From: Marinoscillum sp040218045
GTDB lineage: Bacteria; Bacteroidota; Bacteroidia; Cytophagales; Cyclobacteriaceae
DNA length: 64,000 bases
Reading direction: 5' to 3'
NCBI GenBank assembly: GCA_040218045.1
Contig: JAVJQA010000033.1
Coordinates: 342,998 to 406,997, forward strand
The translations under genes were made by a program, and so were the position numbers. Each line of letters begins with the position of its first letter. Positions within the stretch are counted from its first letter, which is position 1. Below the pieces are notes generated by a model. That model did not search any database, was not told the DNA's origin, and was given only the letters and a program-made list of their open reading frames with translations. This document shows, piece after piece, positions 17,642 to 26,500 of the stretch.

Positions 17642-19252
17642 TTAAAGTGATACGCCTCTTTTCCAGGGGATAAAATCATTTTGATCCAATTGCATTGCTT
17701 TGGTTTGCTGGCCGCTGGCCACCCTAATGATCTCTTCCAGAATTTCCTCCCCCACCTGCTCTATTGTCCTTGCTCCGACAGTAATTGCTCCTGCATCCAG
17801 GTCAATTATATCGTTCATTCTATCAAACAAGCTCGAATTGGAGGATATTTTAATGACCGGTGTAACCGGGTTACCAGTAGGTGTACCCAATCCGGTAGTG
17901 AATAAAATGATATTTGCTCCTGACCCAGCCAGACCTGTGGTGGATTCCACATCGTTCCCAGGGGTGCACAGCAAGTTCAAACCCTGTTTTGTCACTGGCT
18001 CGGCATAGTCCAACACATCTGCTACGGGTGATTTTCCTCCTTTTTTTGCTGCCCCTGCAGATTTAATCGCATCGGTGATCAGTCCATCCTTAATGTTTCC
18101 CGGTGATGGGTTCATATCGAAACCTGACCCAACAGCTCGAGCACTGGCTTCATACGCCCGCTGTATTTTCACAAATTTTTGTGCCACTTCATCAGAAACA
18201 CATCGATCAATGATATTTTGTTCTACGCCATTCAGTTCTGGAAATTCACTTAGTATAGTAGATCCGCCCAATGAAGCAATCAAATCCGATGCGTGCCCTA
18301 CAGCTGGATTTGCAGAAATGCCTGAGAACCCATCCGATCCGCCACATTCCAACCCCACTACCAGTTTGTCCAGGCTTGCAGGCTTGCGCTGAACCTGATT
18401 GGCCACAGCCAGTGCCTCCAATGTCTTATCCAGTGCCTCTGTGATTAGTTTTTCCTCCGACATCAACTTTTGCTGTTCCAGATAGATAACCGGTTTATTG
18501 GAGTTGGGGTACAATTCTCTCTGAACATCCTGAAACCAGGACTCCTGTGCATGCTGACATCCCAGGCTCAGCACAGTGGCACCTGCCACGTTGGGGTGAT
18601 GTACATAGCCCGCCAAAAGGCGCAACAATGTTTCTGCGTCCTTACGTGTCCCCCCACATCCTCCATGGTGATACAGGAAGCGAATACCATCCACATTTTC
18701 AAAGACCCTCGGTGAAACGTCAGCTACCACCTCACCGCTGGCATGTGATATCTTGTTTTTTACGTATTGCTCATACTTATTGGGTTTATGATAGCCCAGC
18801 CCTTTGGTCAATGCTTCCTCAATGACTTTGAGATTCCTGTTTTCGCAAAAAACCAAAGGCACAAACAGCCAGTAGTTTGCAGTACCTACTTTACCATCTT
18901 CCCGGTGATATCCATTGAATGTTTTGGTGCTCCAGTTCTCAATATTGGGCAGATTCCAATCATAGGACGACCTGTTTTCCAATGAAATGGGATCGGCATA
19001 ATGGCTTACGTTTTCAATGGTGATGGTCGTACCTGCTGGCAAATCCATATTGGCCGTGCCCACCGGAACCCCGTACATAATAATCTTCTCCCCTTTTCTT
19101 AAATCCTCAATCAAAAACTTATGTTTCTGATTGAGGAGGTTCGCAAGAAGGATTTTCTCTCCTTCAAACTCAACCTCTCCCGGTTGCAGGTCGAACAAAG
19201 CAACGAGTACATTGTCTGCTTCGTCAATCTTTAAAATAGGTGCCTTTGTCAT
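17642..19252 (-). CDS. uxaA: UxaA/GarD-family altronate dehydratase
   Basis: This is a 536-residue full-length member of the UxaA family. An N-terminal SAF-like domain (about 1-90, YGVPVGTANMDLPAGTTI) is followed by the catalytic part (GYHREDGKVGTANYW, HHGGCGG at about 196-202, VVGLECGGSDGFSG at about 302, GNPVTPVIKISSN). It is cytosolic, with no signal peptide. The family dehydrates D-altronate (hexuronate route to 2-keto-3-deoxygluconate) or D-galactarate. Downstream lies the fucosidase and nearby a lyase, suggesting uronic acid catabolism from algal or plant polymers. UxaB, UxaC and KdgK are not in the window. Confidence 0.85.
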   Translation of the reverse strand: MTKAPILKIDEADNVLVALFDLQPGEVEFEGEKILLANLLNQKHKFLIEDLRKGEKIIMYGVPVGTANMDLPAGTTITIENVSHYADPISLENRSSYDWNLPNIENWSTKTFNGYHREDGKVGTANYWLFVPLVFCENRNLKVIEEALTKGLGYHKPNKYEQYVKNKISHASGEVVADVSPRVFENVDGIRFLYHHGGCGGTRKDAETLLRLLAGYVHHPNVAGATVLSLGCQHAQESWFQDVQRELYPNSNKPVIYLEQQKLMSEEKLITEALDKTLEALAVANQVQRKPASLDKLVVGLECGGSDGFSGISANPAVGHASDLIASLGGSTILSEFPELNGVEQNIIDRCVSDEVAQKFVKIQRAYEASARAVGSGFDMNPSPGNIKDGLITDAIKSAGAAKKGGKSPVADVLDYAEPVTKQGLNLLCTPGNDVESTTGLAGSGANIILFTTGLGTPTGNPVTPVIKISSNSSLFDRMNDIIDLDAGAITVGARTIEQVGEEILEEIIRVASGQQTKAMQLDQNDFIPWKRGVSL

Positions 19253-19574
19253 TTTATTAATACCCCCACTCTTGTGTATAACAGGTTTGCATATTTAACA
19301 ATGAAAAGACCTCCGAGTAGAAGAGTTGACGCACTAATTGTCGTGCACAGGTGTGCTTACTATAAATATAAACAGCTAAGAATCGCAGATTCAAGACTCT
19401 CAAGTTCCGAGTTACAAACCCTGAACTGTAGGGTTAGTACTTCTGGTTTTTTGTGCCTATCTATTAGATTTGGGCAATGATGCTTTGACAAAGCTTTGTT
19501 TTGAAGCCATTGAAAATCCTTCTCTCAGGCAAAGATCATATCTCTAACTGGTTCAGTTGATAATCCCAATCTGG
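19253..19574. other. Intergenic region, no gene seen
   Basis: This 322-bp region lies upstream of the UxaA-type gene and downstream of the single-domain response regulator. The only structure I see is a small hairpin, AACCCT with AGGGTT (19417-19435). The promoter of the uxaA-fucosidase pair should be here. Confidence 0.6.
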
Positions 19575-19955
19575 TCATCTACTAATGATTCTTTTTAGCT
19601 GCTCTGCCAAAGTATCCGCACTGAGTACAGATGATTTGCGGACAAAGCCATCAATATTGTCCATCAGTGATTGAGGTGGTTGATCCACTGCTGAAATCAG
19701 AATGACAAAAGGACGTTTTTTCATTTTATCAATATGGGGTCGAATCCAATCAATTAAATAATTACCATCTACAAGTGGCATTTCCTGATCGGTAAGGATC
19801 AAAGCTGGCTTAAGCTGTAAGATTCCTTTAGCTCCATGTACCGGATTGATGTATGTATTTTGAAGGTCAATCCATTCTATCTGCTCCAGGTAAACCTTCA
19901 TTGTTCGCAGAAATAGCGGATCATCATCAATTGCAATACAGGTTAGTCGTTCCAT
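19575..19955 (-). CDS. Single-domain response regulator (CheY-like)
   Basis: This 126-residue protein is only a receiver domain. It has the acidic cluster DDD (residues 10-12), phospho-acceptor Asp in LILTDQEMP (about residue 56), a conserved Ser in LISAVDQ and Lys in VRKSS. There is no output domain. It may be a phosphate relay or sink for the TPR-histidine kinases encoded about 8 kb upstream on the same strand, but nothing in the sequence proves that pairing. Confidence 0.88.
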   Translation of the reverse strand: MERLTCIAIDDDPLFLRTMKVYLEQIEWIDLQNTYINPVHGAKGILQLKPALILTDQEMPLVDGNYLIDWIRPHIDKMKKRPFVILISAVDQPPQSLMDNIDGFVRKSSVLSADTLAEQLKRIISR

Positions 19956-19994
19956 TCAGTGCTTGAATCTAAATACTTTGAACCTGAAATCAAT

Positions 19995-20029
19995 TCCGTT
20001 TAGTAAAGCTTTTTTTGTTTGGTCATTCC
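19995..20029. repeat. Left-end fragment of the 153-bp MITE-like element
   Basis: CCGTTTAGTAAAGCTTTTTT followed by GGTCATTCC closely matches the left end of the element at 12517, differing by small changes inside the terminal repeat. The matching right end is absent, so this is a decayed or solo copy. Confidence 0.65.
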
Positions 20030-20250
20030 AACCGTAATCCCAAACTCCCATAGTAGTTGGTGGACTTGAGCCTTGAAAGTATACCCCAGAAGAGACTGGA
20101 CAAAGCCCAGCAGTTTTAGATGTCCTGGTGATTGTTGTCAGTTCAATAGTTAGTCCTTGGACAGGTTGACACTCATTGTTCTATTCCTGTTTTTAGTTGA
20201 CCTCACCCCAAACCCTGCGATACTTCGATCCGCTCCATCAGGAGAGGGGC
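20030..20250. other. Intergenic region with a degenerate CCTCACCCC hairpin copy
   Basis: This stretch follows the PID-CTERM gene and holds no gene. Its end (about 20202-20250) carries CCTCACCCC and GGAGAGGGG, a degraded relative of the hairpin repeats at 20506-20540 and 34407-34635. Confidence 0.6.
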
Positions 20251-20280
20251 AAAAAAAACCGGCCCATTGCTGAGCCGGCC
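20251..20280 (-). terminator. Intrinsic terminator of the PID-CTERM gene
   Basis: Read on the minus strand, GGCCGGC and GGGCCGG flank a short loop and are followed by eight T. It lies 33 bp after the stop of the small gene. Confidence 0.85.
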
Positions 20281-20312
20281 TGAATCCCAACCATAGGATT
20301 CTGCCCTAGATC

Positions 20313-20489
20313 TTATCGCTTCCGGCTGTCTCGTATTTTTTTGATTCCGTATGCACCACCTGCTGCCAGGAGCAGGCTCAGCCCGCCATCTATTGGTGTA
20401 GCAGGTGGCGCTCCTCCTCCAGCCAGAGCTGGTAATGTGATCAATAATACTGGAAGTAATGCGAGTGTTCTTATGATGATGTTTTTCAT
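20313..20489 (-). CDS. PID-CTERM small secreted protein (58 aa)
   Basis: The reading frame from the ATG at 20489 gives 58 residues. A signal peptide (MKNIIIRTLALLPVLLITL, cut after ALA) is followed by a Gly/Pro-rich linker (GGGAPPATPIDGG), a hydrophobic segment (LSLLLAAGGAYGI) and a basic tail (KKIRDSRKR). This tripartite C-terminus beginning PIDGG is the PID-CTERM putative protein-sorting signal found in Bacteroidota. The mature part is almost nothing but the sorting signal. It follows the giant T9SS protein by 69 bp on the same strand and has its own terminator. The sorting enzyme is not in the window. Confidence 0.85.
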   Translation of the reverse strand: MKNIIIRTLALLPVLLITLPALAGGGAPPATPIDGGLSLLLAAGGAYGIKKIRDSRKR

Positions 20490-20505
20490 GGTTATATGTG
20501 TCAGA

Positions 20506-20540
20506 CCTCACCCCAACCCCTCTCCTGTTGGAGAGGGGAC
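20506..20540. repeat. Interspersed hairpin repeat, copy 1
   Basis: CCTCACCCCAA precedes a perfect 9-bp stem, CCCCTCTCC (20517-20525) and GGAGAGGGG (20530-20538), with loop TGTT. It sits exactly between the giant gene and the PID-CTERM gene and could attenuate the transcript. Related copies lie near 20202, 34407 and 34600. Confidence 0.8.
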
Positions 20541-20558
20541 TTCTAAGAGGATTGTTAG

Positions 20559-23500
20559 TTATTTCAAAATGATTTTTTTGCTTTCGATTCCATCGGTAAT
20601 CAAATAGACACCGCTGGACAGGTGGTTCAAGTCAATGCTCACAGAGCCGTTGACCAAAAGTGTAGCTTGCTGCTGGCCTGACAGATTGTACAACCGGTAT
20701 TCTTTTGGTTGCGGGCTAGCCATCTTGATGTGCAGCGTCTTCTCATAGGCGTAGACCAATGTCTGTTTTTGCTGTGTGCCAAGTACCGCAGCGGGCTTGA
20801 GCCTAAAGCGGTCCTGGTATTCCCCAATAGCGGTGGTGAAGGTATAGGACTCCCGGCTGAGATCGATGGTCGCGCCCGTGAACTGATCCAGCAACCACAC
20901 AGGTTCGGATACCTCTTCTATATTCATCAACTCTATGGTGTGCATAGCGTTTGTTTGCGTACTGAAACCAAGCCGGACTTCTCCACGGTAATCAGTAGGC
21001 AATCCCTGAATGCCAAGAGTTTTATTGCCTTCTACCTGTAAACTATACAGTTGCAGTCCTGATCCGCCAAAGGTCATGGCATCATAGGCCTTGTCTTTGC
21101 CCAGCGTGGCATCTGCCACATAGCCCACGATGGTAGCCTTCCGCGATACCGTATCACTTATGGCTAGTTTGAACCTTTTGACCGGGGCTTTTCTGAAAAA
21201 GCCGTCATCATCGTTATGATCAACTACCTTCATGGCATCAGTGAACTGCAGTGTGCTGGCAGAATTTGCCTTTACAAAAAATCCCTGCCCACTTCTGATA
21301 TAACCATCCCATTTTTCACTGCCTTCTCCCCTGTCTGTTTCGGCACGGCTGTCGGTGTTGCCCAGGGTATTCACTATCAGGTAATCTGCATTGGTGCCAC
21401 GTGCATTGTCCGAACCATAGTCATCCCAGATATAGATGGATTCATCAACGTCCACCGCCGTATTGCCGTCCACGAATGCCGTGAACGAAATGGCTGCCGG
21501 GTATGGATTGGCCACCAGGTTGAAGCCTTCGAAATCCTCTTCTTCTACTGATTCCTGATCGGTGAAGCTCAAATCAACTTCAATGGTACCGTGATTGGGG
21601 GTTCCCATAAAAATGACCTTTCCGTTTTCATCACCTGTTCGTGCACTGAAATAGCCCTGTCCTACTTGTAGTACTGACTGACCAAGTTGGTTTGGTTTCT
21701 TGAAACGGTTGACCCCATCAGAAACACCGAGCTCGTAGGCCACTGACTCATCGTACCCATAGATGATGGCCCTGGTTCCCAAAACATCAAATGGAGCCGA
21801 CGCTACCGGAGCCCCTACCACACTATACCTACCAGTTGATTTGTTGAATGTGGTGATACGCTCTATTTGATAGTCGGCGCCACTAACAGACCCAAGGGTA
21901 ATCAATGATGCTCCCGAGGTTACAATAAGTGACCCATTGTTCATCAGACTTCCGTTAACACTTAAGGAATTGGAATTCACTGTGAGTAATGCACTGCCCT
22001 GCACTTCGAGTGTTGCGATTTCAATATCTGATTCAATAACGGGTTGGTTCGTCGAAGGTGGAATGATCACACTACTCTCGGTATCCGGTACACTTGCTAA
22101 ACTCCAATTGGCTGCTGTGTTCCAATCTGTTTCTATTCCCGAGGCTCCTCCAATCCAGATATGTTCTGTATTATCATCAAAACTGATCCCAAACCCGCTA
22201 CTGGCTGGCCCTGTTGCATTTGGAATGGTAGCTGCATCCACCAGTGGAAATGCACTGTTATCGAAATCAAATGTGATATCCGCCAGATTGTGTGAACTTT
22301 GATGGTGAATGGCCTTTCCTGAAAATGTCAGCGTGGCTTTGGCACTTCTGGAGCTCGTCATGACACGATTGGTCCCGTTGCTGGAAACGGCCACCAACTT
22401 TCCATTGCCATAGGCAAGGCCTAACCAGGTATTGTCTTCGGTGGCAGATGCAACGGTCCAGTTTTCACCATCAGGTGAAGTCATCACGCGGTTGGTACCA
22501 GATGAGGATATAGCCACGAACTGACCACCCCCATAAGTTACTGCCCGCCAAGCATTAGCTTCCGTAGCAGAACCGACCGTCCAGTTAATACCGTCAGAAG
22601 AAGTGAGTACCCTATCGGCTGTTTGTCCACTTGCTGGCGTAAAGGACGTAACTGCCACGAACAAGCCATTCCCAAAAGCCACATCCCTGATTAACCTGGC
22701 ACCTCCTGAATCCCTCAGCGTCCAACTGATCCCATCTGGCGAAGTTGCAATTCCACCACTGAAAGTATACCAGGTAGCCACAAACAACCCATTCCCATAG
22801 GCGATGGCTGTGCCGCTGGAAGAACCAATATTATCAACATCTTGTAAAGTCCAGTCTATACCATCAGTAGACGTCATGACCCGTTGGGTACCTGACCCAG
22901 AAATTGCTACAAACAGACCATTGCCGTAAGTAACGGAATTCCAATAGTTGGTCTCAGCTACAGTTCTTGCCGTCCAGTTGATTCCATCAGGAGAGGTCAT
23001 CACCTGGTAGACGTTACCACCCCCTACCGCTACAAACAAACCATTACCATAAGTGACATCATACCAATCGGAGGCATTGAGGATGGTAGGTCTCAGGGTC
23101 CAGTTGATACCATCTGTGCTGGTCATTACTTTATTGGTATATGTAGCAACAGCCACGAATACCCCTTTACCGTATGTGATAGCCTGCCAGCCAAGCGCCT
23201 CAACCGATGATTCTTCCCAATAGGCTCCTGTAACGGCATTGCTGTCAATCTTTAAAACAGGATCCATTCCACCTGGCACCGAATTGATCAGCACTTCTGA
23301 GCCTACGTCCAACAGACTGTCCAAATCATCGTCCTGAAAGCTGGCATTGGATAAGTTCATCACAATGGAGCCTACAAGTGAACCATCATTATCTTCAGAC
23401 TCAACAAATCCCGACCCACTGTAGGATAAGGTAGCATTGTCTTCAAAATCAACCCTAAAGCCAGCGGGCACATAAGGCCCTGTGGCATTGGCGACAGCTG

Positions 23501-26500
23501 CAGCGGTATTAGAGGTGAATGCAGCATCGAGGAAAGTCACACTGATTGCCTCCACAGCATCTGAAAAGCTATGAGACAAAGCGTTTCCAATCAGGGTAAC
23601 TATGGCCGTGTCGGTGCTCAATAATGTAATTAGTGGTGTAAGACCATCTGGTAAACCGGAGATAACAATTTCACTTCCAGGCTCCAATTGGTTATTGGCG
23701 TTCGGATCCTCAAATGTATCACCTGTCAAGGCTATGGTTATTGACCCTGAGACAGATCCATCGTTCAATGGAGACTCTGAAAAGCCTGTTCCAAAATAGG
23801 ATACGCTGGAAGTATTGTCTGAAAAATCAATACCATATCCCGATTGGGCGGGTCCGGTGGCATTGGCGATGGCTGAAGCTTGCGAGGATGTAAAAGCAGA
23901 ATTGTCAAAAACAATATTAAAATCGTCAATATCATCGTCATCCTGATGTGATTTTGCATTTCCCGAAAGGGTCAACACAGCCTCTGTGGAACTGTTGAGT
24001 GTGATGATGGGCGTAAATCCTTCTGGCAAACTGGGCAAGAAAACCTCTGTTCCTACATCCAATAAATTGTCTGCGTCGACATCCTGAAAAGTGTCTCCGG
24101 TTAGTGTTATGGAAATACTCCCATCAACAGCACCCTCGTTCGCAACTGTTTCCACAAAACCCGAACCTCCAAAAGTGATCGTTCCATCATTATCATTGAA
24201 GATGATGCCCGCTCCCGTGCTTGCTGAACTGGCATGGAGTACATCACTTACATCCGAAGTGGCAAATGCGCTACTCGAAAAATCAATCTGCAAATCAGAT
24301 AAATTATCAGAATCCTGATGGTTCGATGCCTGTCCTGTGAAGCTCAGAGAAGCTCTTGATCCACTTACCCTTACCACTTTATATCCATATTGTAATGCTA
24401 CAAACAAGCCATTCCCATAAGCCACTGACCGCCAATCACTTGAATAAGTGCTTGTAATTGAATGCGTTACCCAGTTAATGGCATCTGTTGAAGTCACCAC
24501 AGTACCTGATGAAGAGGAGTTTGCTACAGCAACAAATTGACCATTGCCATATGTGACATCATTCAATATCAAGTTTTGGCTACCATGAGCCCTCAGCTGC
24601 CAATAAACGCCATCCGAAGATGTCATGATGTTGCCAGCACCATTAAGGCTCCTACCTACAGCAACAAAAACGCCATGTGCATAGGTAACCGAGTACCAGA
24701 AACCAGATGGAGTGGTAATGATAGACCAATTGACCCCATCAGTAGAAGTAAGTACATTATTGGTAGCCACTGAGCTACCAACTGCTACATAAACGCCCTC
24801 TCCATAAGCCGCAGCCTCCCAGTTTTGAGTGGTTACCCTTGGGACTGAGGTCCAGGTGATCCCATCAGGGGAAGTGAGGATGGCACTTGCACTACTCCAG
24901 ACACAGCCTATTACGAACAACCCATTGCAATAATTTACGCTATAAAGGCCATTTGTACTCAAAGTTTGAACAGTCCAATCCAAACCATCTGTAGAAGTCA
25001 TGACATAACTATCACCCACTGCCATGAAGACTCCATTACCAAAGGTGATGTCGCGCCAAGAAGCAGAAGGAGCAGCTACATGTGTCCATGTCGTGCCATC
25101 AGATGATACCATCACATTGTTCGGTCCCGAATTCGACAATGCAACTAATACACCGTTACCATAAGCAATACCAACACCATTGAAGTACTCTTTGATTTCC
25201 ATTTCTGACCATTCCTGTCCTGCTACCGTGTTGTGTTCGACAGTCAATCCAGCAGTCAATCCATTGGGTATACCGCTCAATGTAAAATCGGTATCTGCTA
25301 TCAACGCACCATCGGTTTCATTGAAGGTATCACCGTTTAATATGATATTTAACTTTCCATCTAATGATCCATTGTTGGTAGCAGATTCCTCAAAATCAGC
25401 ACCCTCATAGCTGATATTGACAGGATTTACAGTAAATGTGATCCCTATTCCGGTCATTACGGGGCCGGTTGCGCTATCTATCTCAGAAGCCGACAAAGTG
25501 CTAAAAGCCGAATCATCGAATTCAAAATCAATGGAATTGATCCCATCAAGGCTTTGATGTACAAAGGCATTGCCGGACAGCGTGAGTTCAGCAGTAGTCG
25601 AGCTGGTCAAAGTGATCAGCGGAGTAAGACCTGACGGAATATTGCTGACCATCACCTCGATATCTATATCCAATTGATCATCCGCATCAGTATCCTGAAA
25701 GGTATCTCCTATCAGCTCAATGGTCATGGATCCGGTCACCGATCCATCATTAGTCGCACTTTCTGTGAATGCTCCATCATAACTAAGCTTAGCAGTGGTT
25801 CCGGTAAGGTTGATCGTGTATGGATTTGGGCAACCGGACTCGTTCACAATCGAAAATAAAGCATTCTTTCTACCTGTGCTGGTAGGATTGAATCCAACCG
25901 TGAAGGTTGTGGACGCTCCACTTTCAAGGGTTGTAGCTGTTGTTGAAATATCAAGACTAAACTGATCCGAATGATCTCCGGAAAGCTCAATTATTGGAGA
26001 TCCTTCTAAATTCAGCGGTCGGGGTCCAAGATTTGTTATGGTGAATGTGGTATCCTCAGAACTCTCTCCAAACGCTATATGGCCGAAATCAAAATCCACT
26101 TCACTAAGGATCAGGTCATTATTTACCATTATTTGAATCGGGTGATTGACCCAATCCTCATCAGGGTTCATATTTTGCAATACACCATCTTCTCCACCTT
26201 CCACAAGGTTGGTAGCTGATGCAGTGCCTGAGAGCTCATCTAAAGGCCAGTAGGCAATCAATCCAGATTCGTTTCCATCCAGAAATTCACTAAAGTCTGC
26301 TACTATTTGTGATTGACTCCTGGCAAAATCCCAAACTCTCACCTCAGAAATAGCACCACCTAATAGTGGATAATGAGAACCTGATGCGCCTTTACTGATA
26401 CCAAATGACGTACCAGCGTTAATAATGAGATTTGAAGTAGTGGAAGCTGTAGCCACCTGAACTCCATCCAGGTAAGTAGTCAGGTTGGTTTGACTGCCAT

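Noticed and set aside
20203..20511. 102-residue frame on the minus strand over the PID-CTERM gene
   Set aside because: It is in another frame from the gene with signal peptide, PIDGG signature and terminator, and has a composition unlike a protein.
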